From contig NZ_JBEJGX010000003.1 in NCBI RefSeq assembly GCF_040253635.1, positions 1,550,001 through 1,614,000 of the forward strand: a stretch of DNA of 64,000 bases, written 5' to 3'. Shown piece after piece: positions 47,230-59,870 of this stretch (its first letter is position 1; each line of letters begins with the position of its first letter). The stretch is from Streptomyces sp. Edi2 (GTDB taxonomy: Bacteria; Actinomycetota; Actinomycetes; Streptomycetales; Streptomycetaceae). The notes under the pieces were generated by a model. That model made no database searches. It was given only the letters and a program-made list of their open reading frames with translations, and was not told the DNA's origin. The translations under genes were made by a program, and so were the position numbers.

Positions 47230-47646
47230 ATGACCATGACCGCATCCCGTCGCACCGGACACCCCGGATACAGCGAGACGCTGCTGCGCAGACCCGAGAG
47301 CGTGGCCGTCGCTCGCCGTCTGGTGCGCTGCGCGCTGGCCGCCTGGGGCATGGAGGAACTGGCCGACGACGGAGCTTTGGTGGTCTCCGAGTTGGTGACG
47401 AACGCCGTGCAGCACGCACGGAGCGAGGTGATCCGGCTGGTCGTCAGCCGTCCCGGCCCGGACAGGGTGCGGATCGGGGTGGTGGACCGGTCGAAGGCTC
47501 CTCCACGGCACCGCCCGCCGGGGGACGAGGACGACAGCGGGCGGGGTCTCGTGCTGGTGGCCGGAGTGACGGCCGCCTGGGGTACCGACCGGCTCCCCTG
47601 GGGCAAGCGGGTCTGGGGCGAACTGCACAGGAAGGACAGCCGGTGA
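47230..47646 (+). CDS. ATP-binding (HATPase_c, RsbW-like anti-sigma) protein
   Basis: The product is 138 aa from ATG 47230 with GAGG upstream. The GHKL fold is recognisable: ADDGALVVSELVTNAVQHA (N-box), VRIGVVDRSKAPP (G1-like) and DDSGRGLVLVAGVTAAWG (G2). It lacks a His-kinase phosphoacceptor domain. Streptomyces carries many such small kinases that phosphorylate anti-anti-sigma factors or modulate regulators. It is divergent from the XRE-like regulator and overlaps the following small gene by 4 nt. Confidence 0.88.
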   Translation: MTMTASRRTGHPGYSETLLRRPESVAVARRLVRCALAAWGMEELADDGALVVSELVTNAVQHARSEVIRLVVSRPGPDRVRIGVVDRSKAPPRHRPPGDEDDSGRGLVLVAGVTAAWGTDRLPWGKRVWGELHRKDSR

Positions 47647-47837
47647 GCGGTGCGGGGAAGCCCTGGGTGGGCGATCTGGTGCACGACGAGAGTGCCGGCC
47701 GGACCGGCATCGTCAGCGATGTACGGAACGGCGTCTATGTGCTGCGACCGGAGAACGGGCCAGGGCACTGGCTCTGCGAGGTCCCCGGGCGGCTGACGGT
47801 CGTGGTTCGGCGTGAAGAGCGGCGGAGTGACGGCTGA
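47643..47837 (+). CDS. Small conserved protein (64 aa) coupled to the RsbW-like gene
   Basis: GTG 47643 overlaps the previous stop (GTGA) and follows GGAAGGA. The sequence (GKPWVGDLVHDESAGRTGIV, SDVRNGVYVLRPENGPGHWL, CEVPGRLTVVVRREER) looks like a small SH3-like beta-barrel. It is acidic and basic in blocks with no membrane segment. Co-translation with the ATP-binding protein suggests functional partnership. No family is named with confidence. Confidence 0.72.
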   Translation: MSGAGKPWVGDLVHDESAGRTGIVSDVRNGVYVLRPENGPGHWLCEVPGRLTVVVRREERRSDG

Positions 47838-47910
47838 GCTGAGGCGGGGTGAAGTGAGGCCAGGCCGGGCGAGGTGAGGTGGCGTGAGGCGAGGCTAGGC
47901 CAGGTGAGGT

Positions 47911-47963
47911 GCGAACCCGGCCGCCCCGGCGGGGAAAAGCCCGCGCGGGGCGGCCGGGTTCGC
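47911..47963. terminator. Bidirectional terminator before the MscS gene
   Basis: A perfect 17-bp stem (47911-47927 with 47947-47963) with a nested inner hairpin in the loop. It lies between the convergent small gene and the MscS-like gene. The adjacent 47838-47910 consists of GGTGAGGTG-like imperfect repeats. Confidence 0.82.
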
Positions 47964-48033
47964 GACCTGGTTCACGGCCGGGGCTACGGCCCGGTTCGCG
48001 GCCCGGTTGGCGCGCCGGTTTCGCGGCCAGGGG

Positions 48034-49155
48034 CTACGGCACCGGCGGGACCGGGTCCGACAGGTCGCGCCGGTCCGAGAGGTCGCGCTGGTCCGACAGG
48101 TCCCGCTGGTGCGGTATGGCGATCTCGTCCGGCTTCTGGAGGGCCACGGTCCGGGCCGGGGAGGGGATCCGGATGCCCTCGGCGCGGTAGCGCTGGTGCA
48201 GCCGCTTGATGAACTCGTGCTTGATGCGGTACTGGTCGCTGAACTCGCCGACACCGAGGATCACCGTGAAGCTGATCCTGGAGTCGCCGAAGGTGTGGAA
48301 GCGGACGGCCGGTTCGTGGTCGGGGTCGCCGCCGTCGACGTCCTTCATCACGCTCTCGACGACCTCGGTGGTGACCCGCTCGACATGGTTGAGGTCGCTG
48401 TCGTAGCCGACGCCCACCTGCACCAGGATCGTCAGCTTCTGTTCAGGGCGGGTGAAGTTGGTCATGTTGGTGCCGGCCAGCTGGGCGTTGGAGATGATCA
48501 CCAGGTTGTTGGAGAGCTGGCGGACCACGGTGTTCCGCCAGTTGACGTCCACGACATAGCCCTCCTCGCCGCTGCTGAGCCGGATGTAGTCACCTGGCTG
48601 CACCGTCTTGGAGGCGAGGATGTGCACGCCCGCGAAGAGGTTGGCGAGGGTGTCCTGAAGGGCCAGGGCGACGGCGAGACCGCCCACGCCCAGGGCGGTG
48701 AGCAGCGGGGCGATCGAGATGCCCAGGGTCTGCAGGACGACGAGGAAGCCCATCGCCAGGACGATGATGCGGGTGATGTTGGCGAAGATGGTCGCCGATC
48801 CGGCCACCCCGGAGCGGGACTGCGCGAAGGTCTTCACCACTCCGGTGATCACACGGGCCGCGGTGAGCGTGACGACCAGGATGAGCAGCACCATCAGCGT
48901 CCGGTTGACGGTGCGTCCGACCGCCTCCGTCAGCGGCAGCGCCGCGGCGGCCGCCGCCAGACCGCCGGTGACCGCCGCCCAGGGCACCACCGCCCGCAGC
49001 GCGTCGACGAGGATGTCGTCCCCGCTCCACCGGGTTTTGAGGGCGTGTTTGCCCAGCCACCGCAGGCTGACCCGCAGCAGCAGGCCCGCCACGATGCCGG
49101 CCGCCAGCGCGGCCCCGGCCACGATCAGATCGTGCAGTGTCACCGCGCGGTTCAC
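48034..49155 (-). CDS. Mechanosensitive ion channel (MscS family)
   Basis: The product is 373 aa from GTG 49155, chosen for AGGAGGAG upstream (a GTG at 49143 is nested). Membrane segments cover the N-terminal half, and the pore-lining helix shows the MscS glycine/alanine pattern ALGVGGLAVALALQDTLANL. The beta domain follows with VQPGDYIRLSSGEEGYVVDV and NLVIISNAQLAG. The C-terminus carries three near-repeats of RDLSD(Q/R) before a Pro-rich end. It protects against hypo-osmotic shock. It lies between the accessory regulator genes and argR. Confidence 0.93.
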   Translation of the reverse strand: MNRAVTLHDLIVAGAALAAGIVAGLLLRVSLRWLGKHALKTRWSGDDILVDALRAVVPWAAVTGGLAAAAAALPLTEAVGRTVNRTLMVLLILVVTLTAARVITGVVKTFAQSRSGVAGSATIFANITRIIVLAMGFLVVLQTLGISIAPLLTALGVGGLAVALALQDTLANLFAGVHILASKTVQPGDYIRLSSGEEGYVVDVNWRNTVVRQLSNNLVIISNAQLAGTNMTNFTRPEQKLTILVQVGVGYDSDLNHVERVTTEVVESVMKDVDGGDPDHEPAVRFHTFGDSRISFTVILGVGEFSDQYRIKHEFIKRLHQRYRAEGIRIPSPARTVALQKPDEIAIPHQRDLSDQRDLSDRRDLSDPVPPVP

Positions 49156-49423
49156 CGGCCGGCTCCTCCTGCGACCGGAAGAAGCGGACCTGCTATGAGC
49201 CGGATGTGATGTCTCGTCACCATGCCACCTGCTTGTCTCTAGGGCTGCGTAGGCGCCGGGACATCCGGGGACGTCCCGGCGCGAACTGCCATCCTGCCGT
49301 ATGGGGTTCGGCAGGCAGCGGGTGGCTCGGGTGGGATGGTGCACGGTGCGCACGGCCGCCGCCGGGGGCGGGGCGGTCCGCTCCCCGGCGTGACGAAAGG
49401 CGCGGGGAGCGGCGCGGGCGGTG

Positions 49424-50011
49424 TCAGTGCGCCTTTTGCGCCAGGCGCAGCAGATGGTCGGCGAGGGCCTGGCCGCCCGCCGGGTCGCGGCTGATGAGCA
49501 TCAGGGTGTCGTCGCCCGCGATGGTGCCGAGGATGTCGTGGAGTTCGGCCTGGTCGATGGCCGAGGCCAGGAACTGGGCGGCGCCCGGCGGGGTGCGCAG
49601 GACCACGAGGTTGGCGGAGGCCTCGGCGGAGATGAGGAGTTCGCCGGAGAGGCGGCGCATCCGCTCCTCCTTGGCCGACTCCCCCAGCGGCGCCCGCGGC
49701 TTGCGGTCGCCGCCCTCGCTGGGCACCGCGTAGATCAGCTCGCCGCCGGTGTTGCGGATCTTCACCGCGCCCAGCTCGTCCAGATCGCGCGAGAGCGTCG
49801 CCTGGGTGACGGACAGGCCGTCGTCGGCGAGCAGCTTGGCGAGCTGGCTCTGGGAGCGGACCGGCAGCCGGTTGAGGATGTCCACGATCCGGCGGTGGCG
49901 GGCGGTGCGGGTCTGCGGTACGGCCTGGCCGCCGTTCTGCGCCTCGGTGTCCCGCGGCTCGTTGCCCTGCGGCTCGTTGCCCTGCGCCTCGTTGTCCTGC
50001 AGCTCGCTCAT
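49424..50011 (-). CDS. argR: Arginine repressor
   Basis: The product is 195 aa from ATG 50011. The winged HTH domain ([40 protein letters not shown]) is followed by the oligomerisation and arginine-binding core ([17 protein letters not shown]). The first 30 residues are an unusual Gln/Asn/Glu/Pro repeat ([17 protein letters not shown]) absent from typical ArgR. It binds ARG boxes with arginine as corepressor. It is the last gene of argC-J-B-D-R, with 8 nt after argD. Confidence 0.96.
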   Translation of the reverse strand: MSELQDNEAQGNEPQGNEPRDTEAQNGGQAVPQTRTARHRRIVDILNRLPVRSQSQLAKLLADDGLSVTQATLSRDLDELGAVKIRNTGGELIYAVPSEGGDRKPRAPLGESAKEERMRRLSGELLISAEASANLVVLRTPPGAAQFLASAIDQAELHDILGTIAGDDTLMLISRDPAGGQALADHLLRLAQKAH

Positions 50012-50019
50012 CGTTGTCG

Positions 50020-51255
50020 TCAGTCTCCGGCTCGTCGTTCCCCGTCGGCCCCTTGGCGGACCGTGTTCAGGACGCCGGGGAGCTTGTGGAGGAACACTTC
50101 CGCTTCGTCGTCGGAGACGATCAGCGGCGGGGCGAGCCGGATGACATCCGGCGCGACCGCGTTCACCAGCAGGCCCGCGTCCTGAGCCGCCTGCTGCACC
50201 TGTGGCGCGAGCGGCTCCGTCAAGACGATACCCAGGAGAAGGCCCGCACCGCGGACCTGGCCGACCAACGGGTGGCCCAGGGCCTCGGTCCCGTTCCTCA
50301 GCCGCTCGCCGACCCGCTTGACGTTCTCCAGGACTCCGTCGGCCTCGATGGTGTCCAGGACGGCGAGGGCGCCGGCGCAGACGACCGGGTTGCCGCTGAA
50401 GGTCGAGCCGTGCGAACCGGGCGTGAGCAGCCGGGCGGCCGGGCCGAAGGCCAGGGTGGCGCCGATCGGCAGACCACCGCCCAGGCCCTTGGCGAGGGTG
50501 ACGATGTCGGCCTCGATGCCCTGCGCCTGGGACTCCAGCCAGTGTCCGGTCCGGCCGATGCCGGTCTGGATCTCGTCCAGGACCAGCAGGGTGCCGGTGG
50601 CGGCGGTGATCTCGCGGGCGGCCCGGAGGTAGCCGGGCGGCGGGACGATGACGCCGTTCTCGCCCTGGACGGGCTCCAGGATGACGAAGGCGGTGTCGGT
50701 GGTGACGGCGGCCCGGAGCGCTTCGACGTCCCCGTACGGGACGTAGTCGACGTCACCGGGCAGCGGCGCGAACGGTGCCTGCTTGGCGGGTTGGCCGGTG
50801 AGGGCGAGGGCGCCCATGGTGCGGCCGTGGAAGCCGCCGGCCGTGGAGACCATGTGGCGGCGCCCGGTCAGCCGGCCGATCTTGAAGGCGGCTTCGTTGG
50901 CCTCGGCGCCGGAGTTGGAGAAGTAGACCCGGCCGGGCCGTCCGGCCAACGCGAGCAGCCGCTCGGCGAGGGCCACGGTGGGCTCGGTGACGAAGAAGTT
51001 CGAGACATGGCCGAGGGTGGCGACCTGGTCGGAGACGGCGCGGACCACCGCGGGGTGGGCGTGGCCGAGGGCGTTGACCGCGATGCCGCCGAGGAAGTCC
51101 AGGTACTCGTTGCCGTCGGCGTCCCACACCTTGGCGCCCTCGCCCCGGACGAGCGGGATACGGGGGGTGCCGAAGTTGTCCATCATGGCGCCCTGCCAGC
51201 GGCCGGCGAGTCCTGCGTTGGTCACCGGGCCGTGGCCGTGTGCCGCGTCGTTCAT
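50020..51255 (-). CDS. argD: Acetylornithine aminotransferase
   Basis: The product is 411 aa from ATG 51255, overlapping the argB stop (ATGA). Class III PLP enzyme: [38 protein letters not shown] and the PLP Lys in [14 protein letters not shown], with HGSTFSGNP. It converts N-acetylglutamate semialdehyde to N-acetylornithine. Confidence 0.97.
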   Translation of the reverse strand: MNDAAHGHGPVTNAGLAGRWQGAMMDNFGTPRIPLVRGEGAKVWDADGNEYLDFLGGIAVNALGHAHPAVVRAVSDQVATLGHVSNFFVTEPTVALAERLLALAGRPGRVYFSNSGAEANEAAFKIGRLTGRRHMVSTAGGFHGRTMGALALTGQPAKQAPFAPLPGDVDYVPYGDVEALRAAVTTDTAFVILEPVQGENGVIVPPPGYLRAAREITAATGTLLVLDEIQTGIGRTGHWLESQAQGIEADIVTLAKGLGGGLPIGATLAFGPAARLLTPGSHGSTFSGNPVVCAGALAVLDTIEADGVLENVKRVGERLRNGTEALGHPLVGQVRGAGLLLGIVLTEPLAPQVQQAAQDAGLLVNAVAPDVIRLAPPLIVSDDEAEVFLHKLPGVLNTVRQGADGERRAGD

Positions 51256-52181
51256 GTCGCCCCCTCGATCGTGTTCGCGTCCGGCACGACCATCGTGCCG
51301 ATCCCTTCGTCGGTGAAGATCTCCAGCAGAATCGAGTGCTGGACCCGCCCGTCGATGACCCGGGCGGTGTGGACACCGTTGCGGACGGCGTGCAGACAGC
51401 CCCGCATCTTGGGGACCATGCCGCTGGCCAGGTCGGGCAGCAGCTTCTCCAGTTCGCTGGCGGTGAGGCGGGAGATCACCTCGTCGCTCTGGGGCCAGTC
51501 CTCGTACAGCCCCTCGACATCGGTGAGCACCATCAGCGTCTCGGCGCCGAGGGCCGCGGCCAGCGCGGCCGCCGCGGTGTCGGCGTTGACGTTGAAGACA
51601 CCGGAGGCCCCTGAGGCGGCGTCCTCCGCGTCGCTGCTGCGGGCAATCGAGGAGATGACCGGGATCCGGCCGTCGTCCAGGAGGGCGTGGACGGCCCCGG
51701 GGTCGATGCCGGTGATCTCGCCGACCCGGCCGATGTCCACCCGCTCGCCGTCGATGTCGGCGAAGTGCTTGGTCGCGGTCATCAGATGGGCGTCCTCGCC
51801 GGTCATGCCGACGGCGAGCGGACCGTGCTCGTTGAGCAGTCCCACCAGCTCGCGCTGCACCTGGCCGGCCAGCACCATCCGGACGACGTTCATCGCCTCG
51901 GGCGTGGTGACCCGCAGGCCGCCCTTGAACTCCGACTCCAGGCCGAGCAGGTCCAGCTGGGCGCTGATCTGCGGGCCGCCGCCGTGCACGACGACGGGGC
52001 GCAGTCCGGCGTGCCGCAGGAAGACCACGTCCTGGGCGAAGGCCCGCTTGAGCTCTTCGTCGACCATGGCGTTGCCGCCGAACTTGATGACGACGGTCTT
52101 GCCGTGGTGCCGGGTCAGCCAGGGCAGCGCCTCGATGAGGGTGCGCGCCTTGGGGAGCGCGGTGTGTTTGCGGGTACTCAT
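51252..52181 (-). CDS. argB: Acetylglutamate kinase
   Basis: The product is 309 aa from ATG 52181 (GAGG site). Amino-acid kinase motifs: [55 protein letters not shown] and [14 protein letters not shown]. It phosphorylates N-acetylglutamate and is usually the arginine-inhibited step when an N-terminal helix is present; the N-terminal [20 protein letters not shown] helix fits the feedback-sensitive type. Confidence 0.97.
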   Translation of the reverse strand: MSTRKHTALPKARTLIEALPWLTRHHGKTVVIKFGGNAMVDEELKRAFAQDVVFLRHAGLRPVVVHGGGPQISAQLDLLGLESEFKGGLRVTTPEAMNVVRMVLAGQVQRELVGLLNEHGPLAVGMTGEDAHLMTATKHFADIDGERVDIGRVGEITGIDPGAVHALLDDGRIPVISSIARSSDAEDAASGASGVFNVNADTAAAALAAALGAETLMVLTDVEGLYEDWPQSDEVISRLTASELEKLLPDLASGMVPKMRGCLHAVRNGVHTARVIDGRVQHSILLEIFTDEGIGTMVVPDANTIEGAT

Positions 52182-52248
52182 GCGCCGGCCTCGCTTCTGG
52201 GGGCGTGCTGCGGGCACAGCACACGCCGGTGGTGGTGGGTGCACTCGC

Positions 52249-53427
52249 TCATGAGGAGTACGCGCTGTTCTCGTGGACGTAGTCGGCGGTCAGGTCGTTG
52301 GCCCAGATGACCGCGGACTCGGTGCCGGCCGCGAGGTCGGCGGTGATGCGTACCTCCCGGTAGCGCATGTCGACCAGGTCGCGGTCCTCTCCCACCGAGC
52401 CGTTCCTGCAGACCCAGATGCCGTTGATGGCGACGTTCAGCCGGTCGGGTTCGAAGACGGCGGAGGTGGTGCCGATGGCGGACAGCACCCGGCCCCAGTT
52501 GGGGTCCTCACCGTGCAGGGCGCACTTGAGGAGGTTGTTGCGGGCGATCGAGCGGCCGACCTCCACCGCGTCGTCCTCGCTCGCCGCGCCGACGACCTCG
52601 ATCCGGATGTCCTTGCTGGCGCCCTCGGCGTCCCCGATCAGCTGCCGGGCCAGGTCGTCGCAGACCGTGCGCACCGCCTCGGCGAACGCGGCGGTGTCCG
52701 GTACGACGCCGGAGGCGCCCGAGGCGAGCAGCAGCACCGTGTCGTTGGTCGACATACAGCCGTCGGAGTCGACCCGGTCGAAGGTGGTGCGGGTCGCCTC
52801 GCGCAGCGCCGTATCGAGCGCGGCGGCCGGCAGATCGGCGTCGGTGGTCAGGACGACGAGCATGGTGGCCAGGCCCGGTGCGAGCATGCCGGCGCCCTTG
52901 GCCATCCCGCCGACGGTCCAGTTGTCCTGGGTGACGACGGCGGTCTTGTGCACGCTGTCGGTGGTCTTGATGGCGATGGCGGCCTTCTCGCCGCCGTGCG
53001 GGGTGAGTTGGGCAACCGCCTGGTCGACGCCGGGCAGCAGCTTGTCCATCGGCAGCGTGACGCCGATCAGGCCAGTCGAGCACACGGCGATCATGCCCGC
53101 CTGATGCCCGCCGGTTTCGTCGTACCCCGCGGTGTTCAGCGACTCGGCGACCTTCTCCGCGGTGGCGTGGGTGTCCTGGAAGCCCTTCGGGCCCGTACAG
53201 GCGTTGGCGCCACCGGAGTTGAGGACGACGGCGGACAGCTCGCCGCTCTTGAGCACCTGTTCCGACCAGAGCACCGGCGCCGCCTTGACGCGGTTGGAGG
53301 TGAAGACACCGGCGGCGGCCAGTCGCGGCCCGTTGTTCACCACGAGGGCGAGGTCCGGGTTGCCGTTCTCTTTGATCCCGGCGGCGATGCCCGCCGCCGT
53401 GAACCCTTGTGCTGCCGTGACGCTCAC
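52249..53427 (-). CDS. argJ: Glutamate N-acetyltransferase / amino-acid acetyltransferase
   Basis: The product is 392 aa from GTG 53427 (GGAGGAG site). The autoprocessing region [21 protein letters not shown] contains the Thr nucleophile that generates the alpha and beta chains. [13 protein letters not shown] and [20 protein letters not shown] are also conserved. It recycles the acetyl group from N-acetylornithine to glutamate. Flanked by 67-bp gaps to argC and argB. Confidence 0.96.
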   Translation of the reverse strand: MSVTAAQGFTAAGIAAGIKENGNPDLALVVNNGPRLAAAGVFTSNRVKAAPVLWSEQVLKSGELSAVVLNSGGANACTGPKGFQDTHATAEKVAESLNTAGYDETGGHQAGMIAVCSTGLIGVTLPMDKLLPGVDQAVAQLTPHGGEKAAIAIKTTDSVHKTAVVTQDNWTVGGMAKGAGMLAPGLATMLVVLTTDADLPAAALDTALREATRTTFDRVDSDGCMSTNDTVLLLASGASGVVPDTAAFAEAVRTVCDDLARQLIGDAEGASKDIRIEVVGAASEDDAVEVGRSIARNNLLKCALHGEDPNWGRVLSAIGTTSAVFEPDRLNVAINGIWVCRNGSVGEDRDLVDMRYREVRITADLAAGTESAVIWANDLTADYVHENSAYSS

Positions 53428-53494
53428 TGCTTCTTCTCCTCCATCGCTTCACCGGCCCCGCCGGTCACGCCCTGCTGCCCCGCGTCCGCCCCTG

Positions 53495-54576
<1,082 letters not shown>

Positions 54577-54816
54577 TGGGGTGGGGGTGGAGGTGCGGAG
54601 GGGATGCGGGTGGGGATGCGGATGGAGATACTTCCTCGGCGGCGCGCTGCTGACGCTCGGGGCCTGCGCGGTGCTCCTCGGTGCGCGGGCGTCCGCCCTG
54701 CGGCGGGCGTCCGCACGGCTGTGACCACGCCCGTCCCACTGCACCGGCAACGGGATCACCAGCCCGACCGGCCCGCCCCCAGTTGCGACTCTTCGTTTTT
54801 GCGCAGCGGGCAGGCC

Positions 54817-55341
54817 TCAGCCCTTGACGGCCTCTGCGATCTGCAGGGCGGCCTGGGCAGGGGTGAGGTGCGCGGTGTCGACGACCTCGGCCTCGCTGTG
54901 CAGCCAGGTGCGGGCCGCCTCGGCGTAGGGCTCGAGGTATTTGAGGCGGAACGGGGAGTCGGGGCCGAGAACGGTGTCGCCCGCGATGCGCCCGCGGAGG
55001 GTGTCCTGGTCGGCGTGGAGGACGAAGTGCCGTACCGGAATGGCATGGTGGGCGAGGCCGGTGCTGATCTCGCGCCAGTACTCCTCGACCAGGACGGTCA
55101 TGGGCATCACCAGAGTGCCACCGGTGTAGTCGAGTACGCGGCGGGCGGTCTCGACCACGAGCGGCCGCCACGGCGGCCAGTGCTGGAAGTTGTCCGTCCC
55201 CGGCAGCCCCGGCGTGATGTCCATGAGTGTCTCGCCGACCTTCTCGGCGTCGAACACCCGTGAATCCGGGATCAGCTGCTGCACGAGTGCACTGGTCGTC
55301 GTCTTGCCCACACCGTGGGTGCCGTTGAGCCATACGATCAT
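54817..55341 (-). CDS. TmrB-like ATP-binding protein
   Basis: The product is 174 aa from ATG 55341 (GGGGG site). It begins with a P-loop MIVWLNGTHGVGKTTTSALV and continues FDAEKVGETLMD, DNFQHWPPWRPLVVE and GGTLVMPMTVLVEEYW. The order and residues match Bacillus TmrB, a tunicamycin-resistance ATPase, as I recall that sequence (WINGAFGSGKT, YDPEKMG, DFQDFPLWR, VPMT). It could instead be an unrelated small kinase. It is divergent from the rox gene region. Confidence 0.8.
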   Translation of the reverse strand: MIVWLNGTHGVGKTTTSALVQQLIPDSRVFDAEKVGETLMDITPGLPGTDNFQHWPPWRPLVVETARRVLDYTGGTLVMPMTVLVEEYWREISTGLAHHAIPVRHFVLHADQDTLRGRIAGDTVLGPDSPFRLKYLEPYAEAARTWLHSEAEVVDTAHLTPAQAALQIAEAVKG

Positions 55342-55405
55342 GGGCCCCCACGCTAGCGCCGTACGGCCGCGGAACGGGCGTCGTCGCCGGGGAGTTTGTC
55401 CGTAA

Positions 55406-57217
<1,812 letters not shown>

Positions 57218-57263
57218 GCACGCGGCGCGCCGGCCACTTCGGGACGACCGGCCGGGCAAGCGG

Positions 57264-57305
57264 GGCGGTGCAGGTGGAGCGGTGCAGGTGGGGCGGTGCA
57301 GGTGG
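57264..57305. repeat. Three 14-bp tandem repeats
   Basis: Units GGCGGTGCAGGTGG, AGCGGTGCAGGTGG and GGCGGTGCAGGTGG are consecutive between the rox stop and the convergent amine oxidase stop. No hairpin of note; possibly recombination-prone spacer. Confidence 0.85.
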
Positions 57306-57384
57306 GGCGGGAGCCAGCGGGCGGAGAGGGGCGGGCGCGCGGGGCGGAGCAAGCGGATCAGAACAGGCAGTTAGGGCAAGCAGA

Positions 57385-58782
57385 TCAGGACGAGCGGTCC
57401 GGCAGGCCGACGGCGTGCCGGGCGCGTGACAGCGCGAGCAGGGTTTCCTGGGCGGCCCGTTCGCCGGAGCGCACCGCTCCCTCCATCAGGCCGTGCATCA
57501 GCGTGGCCGACTCGGTGCTGGCCCAGTGGATACGGCCCACCGGCTCGCGCAGCGCACTGCCGTAATTGGTCAGGGTGCCCGGCGGGAAGTAGCCGATCAT
57601 CCCGCCCAGCGACCACTGCTGGGCGGACCAGTCGGTCTCCAGGTACTGGGCGGGGTGACGTGCCTCGGGGCCGAACCGCTCGGCCAGCGCGTCCAGCCAG
57701 ATCTCCCGTCGCCGGGCCGGGTCGAGGCGGCCCAGGTGCAGGGCTCCGGTGCTGAACGCGTAGCTGCTGAGCACTCCCGGCCGTCCCGACCGCGGCGTCT
57801 GGTCGATGGTGACCGGGACGGGCGACCCGGGTGCGAGGGTCTGTCCCGACAGCCGCTGCTCGCGCCAGAACGGCTGTGGGTACGCCGTGTGCACCCGGAT
57901 GATCGCCCCCGGCACCACCCGCTGCAGCAGATGGCTGGAGCGGGCGGGCAGCGGCGGATCGAAGGTGATCCGCCCCGCCAGCACCGGGGGCGTGGCCACG
58001 ATCACCCGCTGCGCCCGCACGGTGAGCGAGGGGGCGACCACCTCGATGCCGGTGGCGTCGTGGGCGATCCGCTGAACGGGGCTGGACAGGTGCACCCTTG
58101 CCCCCAGGTGCGCGGCCATCCGCCGCGCCACTTCGGGGGCTCCGCCGTCCACGAGGTGGGATTCGGTCTTTCCGGTGTCGGTGTAGTAGCCGAAACCGCC
58201 GCCGCCCCGGGCCAGGGTGAGGGCACCCAGCAGGGAGACCTCCGCCGGGTCCGCGCAGAACAGCAGGTTCATGGTCGATCCGAGCAGGGTGCGGGCGGTG
58301 GCCGAGGGCACATTGCGCGGGTCGGAGAGCCACTGCCCGAGGGTGCGGGAGTCCCATGCCCGGGCGCCCCGTGCGGACCACGGGGCATCCGCCGGGAGGC
58401 GCCGCGTCATCAGTTGCAGCCGCGCCATCGCCAGGCCGAGGGCGAGGAGCGTCTTGGGGCCGGTGGCGGGGAGGGCGCCGTGGTACCGGTGGTTGACTCC
58501 GTCGAGGCGCAGGAGGTGATCGCCCCGCTCGTACTGGCGGTACACCTCAAGTCCCAGTTCCCGGCAGAGCTGAAACATCCGGTGCTGCCCTTTGCCCAGC
58601 CAGGTCCCGCCGGCCGACACCACGGTCCCGTCGGGAAGTTCACGGTTCCACGCCCGGCCGCCCACCCGGTCCCTCGCCTCGACCACCACCACCTCATGGC
58701 CGGCCTGGACCAGTCGTCTCGCGGCTGCGAGTCCGGCGAACCCGGCGCCCACCACGCACACGTCTGCCTGCACCTGTGCCAT
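57385..58782 (-). CDS. Flavin-dependent monoamine oxidase family protein
   Basis: The product is 465 aa from ATG 58782 (GGAGG, 7-nt spacing). FAD-binding DVCVVGAGFAGLAAARRLVQ and EARDRVGGRAWN lie at the N-terminus, the substrate domain has GGTWLGKGQHRM, and the C-terminal WASTESATLMHGLMEGAVRS segment is typical of MAO-type oxidases closing over FAD. Substrate (amine, polyamine or aromatic precursor) is not predictable. Converges with rox. Confidence 0.9.
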   Translation of the reverse strand: MAQVQADVCVVGAGFAGLAAARRLVQAGHEVVVVEARDRVGGRAWNRELPDGTVVSAGGTWLGKGQHRMFQLCRELGLEVYRQYERGDHLLRLDGVNHRYHGALPATGPKTLLALGLAMARLQLMTRRLPADAPWSARGARAWDSRTLGQWLSDPRNVPSATARTLLGSTMNLLFCADPAEVSLLGALTLARGGGGFGYYTDTGKTESHLVDGGAPEVARRMAAHLGARVHLSSPVQRIAHDATGIEVVAPSLTVRAQRVIVATPPVLAGRITFDPPLPARSSHLLQRVVPGAIIRVHTAYPQPFWREQRLSGQTLAPGSPVPVTIDQTPRSGRPGVLSSYAFSTGALHLGRLDPARRREIWLDALAERFGPEARHPAQYLETDWSAQQWSLGGMIGYFPPGTLTNYGSALREPVGRIHWASTESATLMHGLMEGAVRSGERAAQETLLALSRARHAVGLPDRSS

Positions 58783-58870
58783 GGCCCACCTCCAGGGTCA
58801 GCCTCGCCCACCGGGCCGGGCTCCGCCCGGCGAGTGATCCATCAGGGCGCGCGACCTCTGAGGTGTCTGC

Positions 58871-59746
58871 CTATCGGACGGTGGTACGCCCGGCGCGGAG
58901 CACATGCCCGCTGAACGCATCGGCGTCGGTGGCGGGGTCGGCGACGGCGTCGCCGTCGGGAGTGGCCCCGCCCAGGTACCGCGCGAGCAGTTCGGGCCCC
59001 GTGAAGTCCTCGATGTCGTCCAGCTTCATCGCGCGCAGCTCGTCGGCGATGCCGTCCGGGGTGAAGAGGCTGAGCCAGGGTTCGCCGAACTCCGCCACCC
59101 GCCGTGTGGCGGCCTCGTACGCGGCGCGGAGCTCCGGAGCCATCGACGGCGACGGTTCGACGAAATAGTCGAACACCACGTGGACGGGCGCGGTGTGCTC
59201 GGCCACGCAGCGCAGTGTGGCGAGGACGGCGTCCCGTGTCAGGTAGGGCGTGACCCCGAGCCAGATGAAGAACGCCGGTCGGGTGCGGTCCAGCCCGGCC
59301 GCGTCCAAGGCCTCGGCGAGGGTGTCGCGTTCGAAGTCGGTCGGGGCGAAGACCAGCGACGGCGGGAGGGCGATCCCGGCCGCGGCCATCTGCTGCCGCT
59401 TCCACTCCTGGGTGTCCGGATGATCGACCTCGAACACCGTCAGGCCGGGGTGGGGGTTGCGGTAGGCGAAGGTGTCCAGGCCGGCGCCGAGCACCACGGC
59501 CTGCCGGGTGCCGGCGGTCACCGCGGCGGCGAGCGAGTCCTCGGCGAAGCGGCTGCGCGCGGCGACGAACCGGATGTTGTGCCGGGCGACCGGGTCGTCG
59601 GGCGGCGGCAGCATCGCGTCGGGGTCGAGGTGGAGGAGGACCTTCGACGCCAGCGGGTCGGTGAAGACCCGCTGGGGATCGGCCTGGTGGCGCGCACGGG
59701 CGTGCGCTGTCCTCATCGCGGTACGGCTCGGCTGACCGGCTTCCAT
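58871..59746 (-). CDS. Class I SAM-dependent methyltransferase (TIGR00027/LCMT-like)
   Basis: The product is 291 aa from ATG 59746 (GGGGG site). The motif QAVVLGAGLDTFAYR with FEVDHPDTQEWKRQ and FIWLGVTPYLTRDAVLATLR is diagnostic of the TIGR00027 family of O-methyltransferases. The N-terminus (HARARHQADPQRVFTDPLAS) is also typical. Substrates are often polyketides or carboxylates. It follows the tetR gene on the same strand with a tandem-repeat gap of about 210 bp. Confidence 0.87.
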   Translation of the reverse strand: MEAGQPSRTAMRTAHARARHQADPQRVFTDPLASKVLLHLDPDAMLPPPDDPVARHNIRFVAARSRFAEDSLAAAVTAGTRQAVVLGAGLDTFAYRNPHPGLTVFEVDHPDTQEWKRQQMAAAGIALPPSLVFAPTDFERDTLAEALDAAGLDRTRPAFFIWLGVTPYLTRDAVLATLRCVAEHTAPVHVVFDYFVEPSPSMAPELRAAYEAATRRVAEFGEPWLSLFTPDGIADELRAMKLDDIEDFTGPELLARYLGGATPDGDAVADPATDADAFSGHVLRAGRTTVR

Positions 59747-59870
59747 GTGTACCCCCAGTAACTTCCGGCTCAAGGACCTCAGGTATGTCGTGTGCGACGC
59801 CCGAGTATTCCGTGTGGGACGCCGGTCCGTCCGGGATTTTCGGTTTCCTCGCCCCGCCCGGAGCTGGTCG

